64,000 nucleotides of DNA from Sva-07 sp963793335 (GTDB taxonomy: Bacteria; Actinomycetota; Acidimicrobiia; Acidimicrobiales; Ilumatobacteraceae). Of this stretch, positions 17,229-25,700 are shown in pieces. Every line of letters begins with the position of its first letter. Position 1 is the first letter of the stretch. The position numbers were made by a program, and so were the translations under genes. The notes under the pieces were generated by a model. It searched no databases. It saw nothing but the letters and a program-made list of their open reading frames with translations, and was not told the DNA's origin. The stretch spans positions 62,001 through 126,000 of the forward strand of contig CAWBZS010000001.1 in NCBI GenBank assembly GCA_963793335.1, written 5' to 3'.

Positions 17229-17909
17229 TCAGCTGCCGACCTTCGACGATGCCGGCGGCAGGAGCACGTAGGAGCCGACCAGGAAGCAGAGCGCACCCAG
17301 GAACGTGCCGGTGTTGACGATCGCGATGTTGATCGCCTCGCCGGTCGTGGGCAAGGTGAACGCCGCGAGCGCCGAGGCCATGAAGAACACCGAGCCGACG
17401 TAGTTCAGCAACGACGACCACCACTCGGAGTCGTGGGTGTCGTTGCGGTCGCCCTGACGTCGGGTGCGTGTGTCCCACCAGTAGAGATGACTGGCCACGA
17501 GGAACGCGATGCAGCCGAGGAAGTCGGGGGCCCACACCAGGCGATTGGTCTCCTCGACGTCGAACGTCGTGATCATCGCGTCGATCGTGTTGACGTTGAA
17601 CAGCAGGGTGCCCGCGGCTTGGACGACGGCCGCCCAGCGCAGCCGGGCAACCCTCGACTCCGACCACCAGCGGGTGCGGGTGCCGTCGTTGCGGTCTTCG
17701 TCGATCACCCGCACCGCAGCAGTGATCGCAGCCGTCGTGAAGAAGATCGATCCGATCACGAAGGTGATCCCGACCACTCGACCATCGACGAGCTGCGAAT
17801 AGGGCGGGAACGACCCGAGCGCGAACAACGCGGAGCCCACGATGAACAGCATCGTGATGCGCCATTCGGGGTCGAGCGGCGTCCAGTGGACTCCGCGGCG
17901 CCACTGCAT
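17229..17909 (-). CDS. Hypothetical membrane protein (possibly YrhK-like)
   Basis: A 226-aa protein with about six hydrophobic segments, for example ITMLFIVGSALFALGSF, VVGITFVIGSIFFTTAAI, FLGCIAFLVASHLYW and TGTFLGALCFLVGSYVLLP. The repeated GS.LF pattern resembles YrhK-type modules, but I am not certain of the family. The start at ATG 17909 (MQWRRGVHW) lies 22 bp after the glutamate decarboxylase stop; an in-frame GTG sits immediately upstream. The stop codon is directly followed by the ATG of the channel gene, which argues for translational coupling of the two membrane proteins. Confidence 0.75.
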   Translation of the reverse strand: MQWRRGVHWTPLDPEWRITMLFIVGSALFALGSFPPYSQLVDGRVVGITFVIGSIFFTTAAITAAVRVIDEDRNDGTRTRWWSESRVARLRWAAVVQAAGTLLFNVNTIDAMITTFDVEETNRLVWAPDFLGCIAFLVASHLYWWDTRTRRQGDRNDTHDSEWWSSLLNYVGSVFFMASALAAFTLPTTGEAINIAIVNTGTFLGALCFLVGSYVLLPPASSKVGS

Positions 17910-17931
17910 CACGTGGAGCTTCGTGCGTTGG

Positions 17932-19305
17932 TCACGTGTGGCTGAAGCCCGGTGCCGGCGCGGGCTGCGGCGGCGGGAACGCTTCGAGGTGGGCAACCGC
18001 TTTGCCGATCGCTTCGATCAGCATGTCGGCCAGGTCCATCCCGAAGCCCTCGCGGACAACGATGCGCAACACGGCGACGTCCTCGGCATCGGCCGGCATG
18101 GTGTACGCGGGAACCTGCCAGCCGCCGGTCCGCAACTGCTCGGACACGTGGAACACCGTGAACTTCGTGGCGTCCTTCACCTTGAACGCGAGGACGGGGA
18201 TCGCCGAGCCGTCGCTGACGACCTCGAACGGGCCCATCTCGGCGATCGCCGAGGAGATGTGCACGGCGGTGTCGCGCAGCGACTCCATGATTCGGCGGTA
18301 GCCGTCGCGTCCGAGTCGCACGAAGTTGTAGTACTGGCCAACGATCTGGTTGCCGGGGCGCGAGAAGTTGAGCGTGAACGTCGGCATGTCACCGCCGAGG
18401 TAGTTGACGTGGAACACCAGCTCCTCGGGCAGTTCGTCGGCCGACCGCCACACGACGAAGCCGATGCCCGGGTAGGTCAGGCCGTACTTGTGGCCGGAGG
18501 CGTTGATCGACTTCACCTGCGGAAGCCGGAAGTCCCACTCGAGGTCCGGGTGGAGGAATGGCGCCACGAACCCGCCGCTGGCGGCGTCGACATGGATCGG
18601 GATGTCGAGGCCGTGCTCGGCGTTGTAGGCGACGATGCGATCGTGGATCTCCTTGATCGGCTCGAACTCACCCGTGTAGGTCGTGCCCAGGATCGGAATC
18701 ACGCCGATCGTGTTCTCGTCGACGTACTCCATCACGGTGTCGGGCGTGACGGTGAAACAGTCGTGGGTCAGCGGCACGTAACGCGGCTCGACGTCCCAGT
18801 AGCGGCAGAACTTCTCCCAGACGACCTGGACGTTGGAGCCCATCACCATGTTGGGCTTGTCGGTCGGGAGCCCTGCGGCCTCGCGGCGCTGGCGCCACTT
18901 CCACTTCATCGCCAGGCCACCGAGCATCACGGCCTCGCTCGAGCCGATCGTCGACACGCCGATGGCGTCACCGTCGGTCGGGGCGTGGAACAGATCGGCG
19001 ACGATGTTCACGCAACGCCGCTCGATCTCGGCGGTCTGCGGATACTCGTCCTTGTCGATCATGTTCTTGTCGAACGTCTCGGCCATCAACTTCTCGGCCT
19101 CGGGCTCCATCCACGTGGTGACGAAGGTGGCCATGTTGAGACGCGAGCTGCCGTCGAGCAGCAGCTCGTCGTGGATCATCCGATACACCGCACCCGGGAG
19201 CGACTCGTCCTCGGGCATCCGGTTCTTGGGAATCGGGGCCTGGGCGAACCGACCGGCGTAGGCGGGATCGAGTGATTCGTCGTTGGACACGTGCTTGTGG
19301 ACCAT
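17932..19305 (-). CDS. gadB: Glutamate decarboxylase (PLP-dependent)
   Basis: Converts glutamate to GABA and consumes an intracellular proton, a classical acid-stress reaction. The 457-aa protein is full length. It has the N-terminal SSRLNMATFVTTWMEPEA segment typical of GAD, GSSEAVMLGGLAMKW in the cofactor pocket, IHVDAASGGFVAPF and the PLP lysine K273 in INASGHKYGLTYPG. ATG 19305 has an AAGGAAG ribosome site upstream. No GadC-type glutamate/GABA antiporter gene is present in the window. Flanking genes on the same strand are membrane proteins, a DUF6325 protein and an ion channel, suggesting a stress-related operon. Confidence 0.97.
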   Translation of the reverse strand: MVHKHVSNDESLDPAYAGRFAQAPIPKNRMPEDESLPGAVYRMIHDELLLDGSSRLNMATFVTTWMEPEAEKLMAETFDKNMIDKDEYPQTAEIERRCVNIVADLFHAPTDGDAIGVSTIGSSEAVMLGGLAMKWKWRQRREAAGLPTDKPNMVMGSNVQVVWEKFCRYWDVEPRYVPLTHDCFTVTPDTVMEYVDENTIGVIPILGTTYTGEFEPIKEIHDRIVAYNAEHGLDIPIHVDAASGGFVAPFLHPDLEWDFRLPQVKSINASGHKYGLTYPGIGFVVWRSADELPEELVFHVNYLGGDMPTFTLNFSRPGNQIVGQYYNFVRLGRDGYRRIMESLRDTAVHISSAIAEMGPFEVVSDGSAIPVLAFKVKDATKFTVFHVSEQLRTGGWQVPAYTMPADAEDVAVLRIVVREGFGMDLADMLIEAIGKAVAHLEAFPPPQPAPAPGFSHT

Positions 19306-19345
19306 GGTGGGGTCTTCCTTCAGTCTCGAGAGGTTGCTGACGAAT

Positions 19346-20533
19346 CTAGGCGTCGCCAGATTCCGGCTGGGGCTCGGGTTGTCCGGCCTCGACGGCCAGC
19401 AACTCCTGTCGTCCGGTGAGGACCAGTGTGTAGATCGCACCGATCACGAGGGCGACGAGCACGAAGGCCGTCGTCCAGCGGTCGAACGCACGGGCCGGGC
19501 TCCACCACAGGAGCAGCAGCACCGCTCCGATGCTGATTCCCACGAGCGCAGCGGTCGAGTCGGCGACACCGGCAGCCCAACGGCGGAAGGCCACCGCCCA
19601 GCGGTAGGGCCCGATCAGGATGGAGAATCCGATGATCAGCAGACCGTAGACCACTCCGGTCCAGGCCATCTGCCGAAGCAACTCGGTCAACACCGAGCCG
19701 ACGAGTTCGGCGAGGGGCTTGTTCGTCGCATCCTGGACGAACGTGTTCACGGAGGTGCGAATGCCGACCTGACGAATCACCAGGAGGACGGCGCCGCCGA
19801 CGACCAGGGAGATGCCGACCGATTGGAGCATCTGACGGCGTCGGCCAACGGCGAGGTACACCGCTGCGACGTACATGCCGACCACCACGACGAAGAGGAA
19901 CCACGACGTGAAGTCGAGGACCTTGACCGCGTTCTGTGCGGCGGAGAGCTCATCGGACTTGAGGATGGTGATCTGTCCGACGTCCTCGGGCAGGCGGTCG
20001 AGCGCCGACTGGGGGATGCCGACCGCTTCGCCGAGGTTGACGACCGCGGTGTTCAGATCGAGAACGATGGCACCGTCCGACGTCGAGACGCTGTCGAGCG
20101 TGGACTCGTCGCGAAGAATCCGAACCGCCACCTCGTGGGCGCGGCGGTTCGAGTCCTGCCACACGGACTGGAAGGCGCTCGACGCGATGATCTTCTCGAT
20201 GCCGTCGGTGGTCGGCCCTCGGAGTGCCCCGGCGAGTGGACCAGCGAGCCCTGACAGGTCGGACGGGAGCAGCGACTCGAGTTCGCCGGTGACGTCGACC
20301 GCGGTGTACAGCTCGTCAGCGAGGAACACCGCGAGCGCTTCCTGGACCTCGGGTTCGTTGAGCAGGTCACCGCTGACCTCCACCCATTGATCGGTGTCGA
20401 GGGCCTGCGTGCGAGTCCACGTCGTCAACGTGGTCACGACCGCCAGCAGCGTGGCAAGGACCACGAGCAGTCCGGGCAGCCAGCGAGGGCCGATGGTTGC
20501 GTCCCCGCCCGGGCGGTTCGATTCAGAGGTCAT
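19346..20533 (-). CDS. Hypothetical integral membrane protein
   Basis: A 395-aa protein. One membrane segment lies near the N-terminus (WLPGLLVVLATLLAVVTTL). An extracytoplasmic region of about 170 residues follows, rich in acidic residues, with QWVEVSGDLLNEPEVQEAL early and SDGAIVLDLNTAVVNLGEAV late. The C-terminal half has about five membrane spans. This layout is common among uncharacterised actinobacterial integral membrane proteins. It lies 40 bp upstream of glutamate decarboxylase and 75 bp downstream of the 48-aa gene, so it is likely part of the same transcript. Function unknown. Confidence 0.78.
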   Translation of the reverse strand: MTSESNRPGGDATIGPRWLPGLLVVLATLLAVVTTLTTWTRTQALDTDQWVEVSGDLLNEPEVQEALAVFLADELYTAVDVTGELESLLPSDLSGLAGPLAGALRGPTTDGIEKIIASSAFQSVWQDSNRRAHEVAVRILRDESTLDSVSTSDGAIVLDLNTAVVNLGEAVGIPQSALDRLPEDVGQITILKSDELSAAQNAVKVLDFTSWFLFVVVVGMYVAAVYLAVGRRRQMLQSVGISLVVGGAVLLVIRQVGIRTSVNTFVQDATNKPLAELVGSVLTELLRQMAWTGVVYGLLIIGFSILIGPYRWAVAFRRWAAGVADSTAALVGISIGAVLLLLWWSPARAFDRWTTAFVLVALVIGAIYTLVLTGRQELLAVEAGQPEPQPESGDA

Positions 20534-20608
20534 GTGATTCTTTCGTGGTTCGATTCGTCCGCCGGGTGCGGGGACGTGTTGGTTCGGTCGAGGTCTGAGG
20601 ACCTCGCG

Positions 20609-20755
20609 TCAGCGGCGGCCTTGGCGACGGCCTTGGCGCCGGTTGACGCCGTTGGACACTACCGCAGCGGTACCGACCACTGCGGCTGTTCGGGCGACCG
20701 GGGCGCCGATGACGCCTCGTCGTGCTCTGCGTACGGGTCGAATCGGCATCGTCAT
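20609..20755 (-). CDS. Small basic protein, 48 aa, coupled to DUF6325 gene
   Basis: The 48-residue product is MTMPIRPVRRARRGV, then a hydrophobic Ala/Val stretch (APVARTAAVVGTAAVVSN), then an Arg/Gln-rich end. Its ATG overlaps the TGA of the DUF6325 gene as ATGA, strong evidence for translation by coupling. Short basic, Ala-rich peptides next to DUF6325 genes are a recurring actinobacterial arrangement. Function unknown; it may be a single-span membrane peptide. Confidence 0.62.
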   Translation of the reverse strand: MTMPIRPVRRARRGVIGAPVARTAAVVGTAAVVSNGVNRRQGRRQGRR

Positions 20756-21204
20756 TCTCCTTCGTCGAGTTCGTCCGCCTCGAGCGAGGCAGCGATGGCT
20801 TGGATCGGGATCCGGCCGGTGGCGACCAGTTGACCGCCAGCCCGACGGGCGGCGGAGGCGAACGGGGCCGCCCAGAGGTTCTCCCACACGACGACACCGG
20901 CAACGGTGCCCGGTTCCATGGACGCTGCGAGGTGGACCACGTCGTCGGCGGCGAGCAGCTCAGCGATCTCGGTCTCGAGCTGGACCAGTTCGTTGGCGCC
21001 GTCGGCGTCGTCGATCTCGTGGGCCTCGATCGTGCCGTCGTCGTCCTTGACCAGGATCAGCAGGTCGAGGATCCGGATGATCCCCGCCTCGTTCAGCACG
21101 GCGAGTTCAGCTGCCATCTCGCCGCTGAAGTTGGCCTGACCGGCCGGGAACTCGACGACGAGGTAGTCGACCGGCCCCATCTCGTCGAGTTCGCTCTCGC
21201 TCAT
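20752..21204 (-). CDS. DUF6325 family protein
   Basis: A 150-aa acidic protein of the DUF6325 family, recognised from MGPVDYLVVEFPAGQANFSG near the start and IIRILDLLILVKDDDGTIEA after it. A helical tail follows. ATG 21204 (MSESELDEM) has a GAGGAG ribosome site. This family commonly accompanies stress or acid-tolerance genes in actinobacteria. Here it is the first gene of the minus-strand run leading to glutamate decarboxylase and the channel gene. Molecular role unknown. Confidence 0.85.
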   Translation of the reverse strand: MSESELDEMGPVDYLVVEFPAGQANFSGEMAAELAVLNEAGIIRILDLLILVKDDDGTIEAHEIDDADGANELVQLETEIAELLAADDVVHLAASMEPGTVAGVVVWENLWAAPFASAARRAGGQLVATGRIPIQAIAASLEADELDEGE

Positions 21205-21345
21205 CGTTGCTCCTCTGCACGTGCGGCGCACTGAGCACCGATTGGTTGGTCCAGAGCCAGTGTGCGGTTCGAGGACAGCTGCGTCATCACCCACTACGTA
21301 CGAGATCGTGCCACCGCCGGTTGCGTTGGGCACACCAGCGCAACG

Positions 21346-21939
21346 TCACGGAACCAGCGCGGCGCGGAGGAAGCTCCGCAGTTCGTCGCGAAGTCGCCGG
21401 AGCCCGACCGCGTCGGGCTCCCAGCCGACCGCTCTGAGCGCCTCGGGTTCGGTGGCGATCCCGGTCAACGTTGCGTAGCCCAGCGCTGCGACGAGTCGTG
21501 GGTCGCCCGACCGGAGCCGACCCGCCTCCATCTCGACGCCGAGATAGCTCACCGCTCGCTCGACGAGGGGTGCGAGTCGATGACGGAGCCGGGCTGCGCG
21601 GTCGGCGTCGACTCGGCTCACCTCACGAATCAGACCGAGCAGGGCCGGGCGGCGCACCGCCGGACGAAAGACAGCCCGCACCACGGCGTCGATCCGGTCG
21701 AGCGGGTCGTCGGGAGCCGCCCGGAGGGCTGCATCGATCACGACGACCAACTCCTCTGCAGCGAGCGCGAGCACCTCGTCGACGAGCACGTCCTTCGACT
21801 CGAACCAGTAGAGCACGGTCTGCTTGCGGATGCCGACCGCGCGAGCGATCTCGTCGAGCGACACCGCGTCGACGCCCCGCGTGCCGAACAGGTCGAGCGA
21901 TGTGGTCAGGATCCGCTCCCGGGTCGAACGCTCACCCAC
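21346..21939 (-). CDS. TetR family transcriptional regulator
   Basis: A 197-aa TetR repressor. The N-terminal helix-turn-helix reads RERILTTSLDLFGTRG then DEIARAVGIRKQTVLYWFES (residues about 30-49), and the C-terminal ligand domain is all helical. GTG 21939 is the first start in frame after a non-coding upstream. It is divergent from the fatty acyl-CoA reductase/HAD gene at 22,067. The shared intergenic region holds a perfect 16-bp palindrome of TetR-operator type (22,046-22,061), so it very probably controls that lipid gene cluster and perhaps itself. The inducer is likely an acyl-CoA or lipid, by inference only. Confidence 0.9.
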   Translation of the reverse strand: MGERSTRERILTTSLDLFGTRGVDAVSLDEIARAVGIRKQTVLYWFESKDVLVDEVLALAAEELVVVIDAALRAAPDDPLDRIDAVVRAVFRPAVRRPALLGLIREVSRVDADRAARLRHRLAPLVERAVSYLGVEMEAGRLRSGDPRLVAALGYATLTGIATEPEALRAVGWEPDAVGLRRLRDELRSFLRAALVP

Positions 21940-21966
21940 GACGATCTCGTCGGCCTGCTCGTCGGC

Positions 21967-22015
21967 GTTCTCGTGATGGGTTCCACCTCTCGGGAGCGAA
22001 CCTGTTCACGAGAAC
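21967..22015. promoter_or_regulatory. Nested inverted repeat in TetR leader region
   Basis: A 10-bp inverted repeat (GTTCTCGTGA at 21,967-21,976 and its complement at 22,006-22,015) encloses a second 5-bp pair (GGTTC at 21,979-21,983 and GAACC at 21,998-22,002). It lies 28-76 bases upstream of the TetR start on the minus strand. It could be a second operator or an RNA hairpin in the TetR leader. Confidence 0.5.
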
Positions 22016-22045
22016 GGGAGGACTCGGGGACTTGCAGCGCATGTC

Positions 22046-22061
22046 TCTACCAATTGGTAGA
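22046..22061. promoter_or_regulatory. Probable TetR operator, 16-bp perfect palindrome
   Basis: TCTACCAATTGGTAGA is a perfect palindrome lying 6 bp before the first possible start of the acyl-CoA reductase/HAD gene and 107 bp from the TetR start. The sequence type (CTACCAA/TTGGTAG) is typical of operators bound by actinobacterial TetR regulators. Binding here would block transcription of the lipid cluster. Confidence 0.72.
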
Positions 22062-22066
22062 CGATC

Positions 22067-24439
22067 GTGCTAGAACAGTCAACTGTGATCGCTCAGGAGC
22101 TTGCGGGCAAACGGATCGCCATCACCGGCGCCACAGGGTTCGTCGGCACCGCGCTCGTCGAACGACTGCTCCGCTCGGTCCCCGACTGCGAGATCGTGTT
22201 GCTCGTTCGTGACGGCCAGCGAACCAAGGCGGCACGCCGCACCGAACGCGAGATCTTGAAGAACGACGCGTTCGACCGGCTGCGCGCCGACTGCAAGGAG
22301 TCCGGCGCCGACTTCGCCGAGGTGGCCGCACGGGTGACCACCATCGCCGGCGACGTCACGCGCGACGGCCTCGGGCTGAACGACGCCGACCGCGCCATCT
22401 TTGCGGCCTGCCACACCGTGATCCACTCGGCAGCTGCAGTGTCCTTCGATTCCCCGCTCGATTCGGCCGTCGAGATCAATCTGCTCGGCCCGTCTCGAAT
22501 CGCCGACCTCTGCAACGAGCTGGGCATCACACCGCATCTCGTGTCGGTCTCGACGTGCTACGTCGCGGGCAACCGGCGCGGCAACGCTCCGGAGCAGCTG
22601 GTCAGCGACGGCCCGTTCGACATCGGGATCGATTGGCGTCGAGAGGTCGCCTCGAGCCGACGACTGCGCTCCGACGCCGACGCGGCCAGCCGCAGCACGG
22701 AGCATCTCGAGCGCTTCCGCAAGGAGGCCCGCAACGAACTCGGTGCCGCTGGTGCTCCCGCCCTCGCGTCGAAGACCGAACAACTCCGCGAGAAATGGGT
22801 CAAGGACCAGCTCGTCGAAGCGGGCCGCGCTCGCGCCGCCAGCGTCGGCTGGCCCGACGCATATGCGTTCACCAAAGCACTCGGCGAGCAGGCGCTCACC
22901 GACGTGAAGGGCGACGTGCCGGTCTCGATCGTGCGGCCATCGATCATCGAGTCCGCGCTGGCCGAACCCAAGCCCGGCTGGATCCGCGGCTTTCGGATGG
23001 CCGAGCCGGTCCTGATCTCCTACGCCCGCGGACTGCTCGACGAGTTCCCGGGCGTCCCCGAGGGCACCGTCGACGTCATCCCGGTCGACATCGTCGTGGC
23101 GGCGATCATCACCGTGGCTGCGCTCGGCCCCGATCGGGCACCCGAGATCACCCAGGTGGCCTCGGGTGGCATCAACCCGCTCAAGTACCAGGCGCTCGTC
23201 GACAACGTCAGCGGCTGGTTCCTCGAGCACCCGATCTACGACAGCAAGGGTCAGCCGATCGTGGTGCCGGAGTTCCGGTTCCCAGGCCGGGGGCGGGTCC
23301 AGGGGCAGTTGAACCGGGCCAAGACCGTGCTCACCGCCGGAGAGAAGATCCTCCAGAACCTTCCGTTGCGGGGCCGCCAGGCCGAGTGGTCGGCCCAGAT
23401 CGAGACCAAGCGCGCCGAGGTGGACCGGGCGCAGACCTACGTCGAGCTGTACGGCCAGTACACCGAGTGCGAGGCGATCTATCAGGTCGACAACCTGATG
23501 CACACCTGGGCCGAACTCGACGACGACGACCGTGCGGCGTTCAACTTCGATCCGCGTTCGGTCGATTGGCCCACCTACATCACCACGATCCACCTGCCTT
23601 CGATCGTCAAGCACGCTCGCGTCAAGACGACCCCCGGCCCGTCGCCATCGACCGACCGGATGGGACGCCTGCGCAAACAGGTCCTCGACCCCAAGCGCCA
23701 GGTGGTGGCATTCGATCTCGAGAACACGCTGATCTCGTCGAACGTCGTCGAGAGCTACTCATGGCTGGCGACCCGCCGTCTCGACACCCCCGAGCGCATC
23801 CGCTATGTCCTGCGCACCTTGCTCGAAGGCCCGGGGCTGTTGAAGCTCGACCGCACCGACCGCAGCGACTTCCTGCGCTACTTCTACCGACGCTACGAAG
23901 GCGCCCCGGTCGAGCAGATCGAAGCCGATGCTCGGGAGATGTTCGGCGAGATCATCATGACCAAGTCGTTCCCCGACGGGATGCGGCGGGTGCGCCAGCA
24001 CCGCGCCCTCGGACATCGGACGATCCTGATCACCGGTGCGTTGAGCTTCAATGTCGAGGGGTTGCGTCCGCTGTTCGACGAGATCGTGGCCGCCGAGATG
24101 ACGATCCTCCCGAACAACACCTACTCCGGCGAGATGCACGTCGTGCCGCCCACCGGTGAAGCCCGCGCGCAGATCCTCGCCGACTACTGCGACGCCGAGG
24201 GGTTCGATCTCGACGAATGCGTGGCCTATGCGGATTCGTCGTCCGATCTCCCACTGTTCGAGGCGGTCGGGTTCCCCGTCGCTGTCAACCCGGAGACCCG
24301 GCTCGCAGCGATCGCTCGCAAGCGCGGATGGCTGGTGGAGCACTGGTCCAAGTCGCCCGGCGGGCCTCGGCCACGACTCCCGATCGGCCCGCTGCTGTCG
24401 GAACGCCAACGCCGCGAGAAGTTCGGAGCACGGTCGTGA
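22067..24439 (+). CDS. Fatty acyl-CoA reductase-like SDR fused to HAD-IB hydrolase domain
   Basis: A 790-aa two-domain protein. Residues about 13-400 form an extended SDR of the male-sterility/fatty acyl-CoA reductase type: NAD(P) motif GATGFVG (residues 21-27) and an active-site YxxxK in AYAFTKALGEQ. These enzymes reduce acyl-CoA to aldehyde or alcohol. A HAD-IB domain starts near residue 545 with FDLENTLI; note DxE instead of the usual DxD in motif I. DSSSDLPLFEAVGFPVAVNP marks the late HAD motif. The start is uncertain: GTG 22067 or GTG 22085; neither has a clear ribosome site, so the message may be leaderless. Preceded by the TetR operator; first gene of the lipid-type cluster. Confidence 0.87.
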   Translation: MLEQSTVIAQELAGKRIAITGATGFVGTALVERLLRSVPDCEIVLLVRDGQRTKAARRTEREILKNDAFDRLRADCKESGADFAEVAARVTTIAGDVTRDGLGLNDADRAIFAACHTVIHSAAAVSFDSPLDSAVEINLLGPSRIADLCNELGITPHLVSVSTCYVAGNRRGNAPEQLVSDGPFDIGIDWRREVASSRRLRSDADAASRSTEHLERFRKEARNELGAAGAPALASKTEQLREKWVKDQLVEAGRARAASVGWPDAYAFTKALGEQALTDVKGDVPVSIVRPSIIESALAEPKPGWIRGFRMAEPVLISYARGLLDEFPGVPEGTVDVIPVDIVVAAIITVAALGPDRAPEITQVASGGINPLKYQALVDNVSGWFLEHPIYDSKGQPIVVPEFRFPGRGRVQGQLNRAKTVLTAGEKILQNLPLRGRQAEWSAQIETKRAEVDRAQTYVELYGQYTECEAIYQVDNLMHTWAELDDDDRAAFNFDPRSVDWPTYITTIHLPSIVKHARVKTTPGPSPSTDRMGRLRKQVLDPKRQVVAFDLENTLISSNVVESYSWLATRRLDTPERIRYVLRTLLEGPGLLKLDRTDRSDFLRYFYRRYEGAPVEQIEADAREMFGEIIMTKSFPDGMRRVRQHRALGHRTILITGALSFNVEGLRPLFDEIVAAEMTILPNNTYSGEMHVVPPTGEARAQILADYCDAEGFDLDECVAYADSSSDLPLFEAVGFPVAVNPETRLAAIARKRGWLVEHWSKSPGGPRPRLPIGPLLSERQRREKFGARS

Positions 24440-24444
24440 GGTCT

Positions 24445-24496
24445 CGTTTGCGCTGCATTTCTGGTGGGGCGGACCACCAGAATCTGAACACAAACG
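24445..24496. promoter_or_regulatory. Two-tier stem-loop before the dehydrogenase start
   Basis: The inner stem TTCTGGTGG (24,459-24,467) pairs with CCACCAGAA (24,474-24,482) around a 6-base loop. An outer pair, CGTTTG (24,445-24,450) with CAAACG (24,491-24,496), is separated from the inner stem by symmetric 8-base internal loops. It sits 5 bases after the reductase/HAD stop and 13 bases before the dehydrogenase ATG. It could be an intercistronic processing, stabilising or attenuating hairpin. Confidence 0.6.
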
Positions 24497-24509
24497 ATGT
24501 GGTGGCCGC

Positions 24510-25700
24510 ATGAAAGCCCTCCAGGTGTCGCGTTCGATCCCCCGTCTCGGGATGGCCCGAATCGCCTCGGCGATCTCACCGGTGACCGCGACCAAGCTCG
24601 GTCCGCTCGACTACACGTCCGTCGAGCCCCCCGAGCTGCCCGGGCCCGGCTGGCACCGGGTGCAGAGCCGCCTGGCAGGCATCTGCGGCTCGGATCTCTC
24701 GCTGGTCGAGGGTCATGCCTCGCTGTACTTCGAGGACGTGGTGTCGTTCCCCTTCGTACCGGGCCACGAGGTGGTCGGCGAACTCGACGACGGCACCCGC
24801 GTGATCCTCGAACCCGTACTCGGGCACGAAGCGCGAGGATTCCCGGCCCCGTTCGAGGGTGCCGCACCCGGCGACGGCGATGACTACGCCCATCTCGCAA
24901 CCGGCCCCCTCGAACCCGGCATCCAGACCGGCTTCTGCTGCTCCACCGGCGGCGGTTGGGCCCCCGAGTTCGTCGCCCACGAGTCGCAACTCCACCGAAT
25001 CTCCGACAACACACCCGACGAGCGCGCCGTGCTGGTGGAGCCGTTCGCCGGCGGCATCCATGCAGCGCTCTTGGCAGCGCCGACCGTCGCCGCCCGTCAG
25101 GACCCGACGTCGCCTGCGATCGTCGCGGTGCTCGGGGCCGGGACGATGGGCCTGGCCGCCATCGCAGGACTGCGACGCTACGTGCCCGACGTCCGCATCA
25201 TCGCCGGCGCCCGCTACCCGCACCAGCGCCAACTGGCGAAGGAGTTCGGCGCCGACGTGGTCGTCGCTCCCGACGAACTCCCTCGAGCCGTCCGACGCGC
25301 CGCTGGCTGCCACATGATCGGCGACTACCTCTCCTCGGGTGCTCACGTCACGATCGACGCCGTCGGCACCAGCGCCACCGTTGCCGACTCGCTTCGTATC
25401 ACCAGACCTCGCGGTCGGGTCGTCCTCCTCGGCATGCCCGCCGACGTGAACCTCGACCTCACCGGGCTCTGGCACCGCGAGACCGAGCTGAAGGGCGCCT
25501 ACACCTACGGCACCGAGCATCTCTCCGACGGGCGCAGGGTGCGCACGTTCGACCTCGCCATCGAGACCGCCGACGACCTCCGCGCCGAGCGCCTGCTCTC
25601 GGCCACCTACCCACTGTCCGACCACGTCGACGCCATCGCCCACGCCGCAACCGCCGGCCGCCGCGGCGCCACCAAGATCGCCTTCGAGATGAACACATGA
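24510..25700 (+). CDS. Zinc-type alcohol dehydrogenase-like protein (MDR family)
   Basis: A 396-aa medium-chain dehydrogenase/reductase. The catalytic domain shows AGICGSDLSLVEGH with the catalytic zinc Cys, and FVPGHEVVGE with zinc His and Glu. The cofactor domain has AVLGAGTMGLAAIAGLRRY. The four-Cys structural zinc lobe seen in classical ADHs is absent; instead there is a GFCCSTGGGWAPEF segment. Start ATG 24510 (MKALQVSRS) was chosen because upstream in-frame sequence lies inside the reductase gene. It follows the reductase/HAD gene with a hairpin between, so it may act on the aldehyde or alcohol made by it. Confidence 0.87.
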   Translation: MKALQVSRSIPRLGMARIASAISPVTATKLGPLDYTSVEPPELPGPGWHRVQSRLAGICGSDLSLVEGHASLYFEDVVSFPFVPGHEVVGELDDGTRVILEPVLGHEARGFPAPFEGAAPGDGDDYAHLATGPLEPGIQTGFCCSTGGGWAPEFVAHESQLHRISDNTPDERAVLVEPFAGGIHAALLAAPTVAARQDPTSPAIVAVLGAGTMGLAAIAGLRRYVPDVRIIAGARYPHQRQLAKEFGADVVVAPDELPRAVRRAAGCHMIGDYLSSGAHVTIDAVGTSATVADSLRITRPRGRVVLLGMPADVNLDLTGLWHRETELKGAYTYGTEHLSDGRRVRTFDLAIETADDLRAERLLSATYPLSDHVDAIAHAATAGRRGATKIAFEMNT

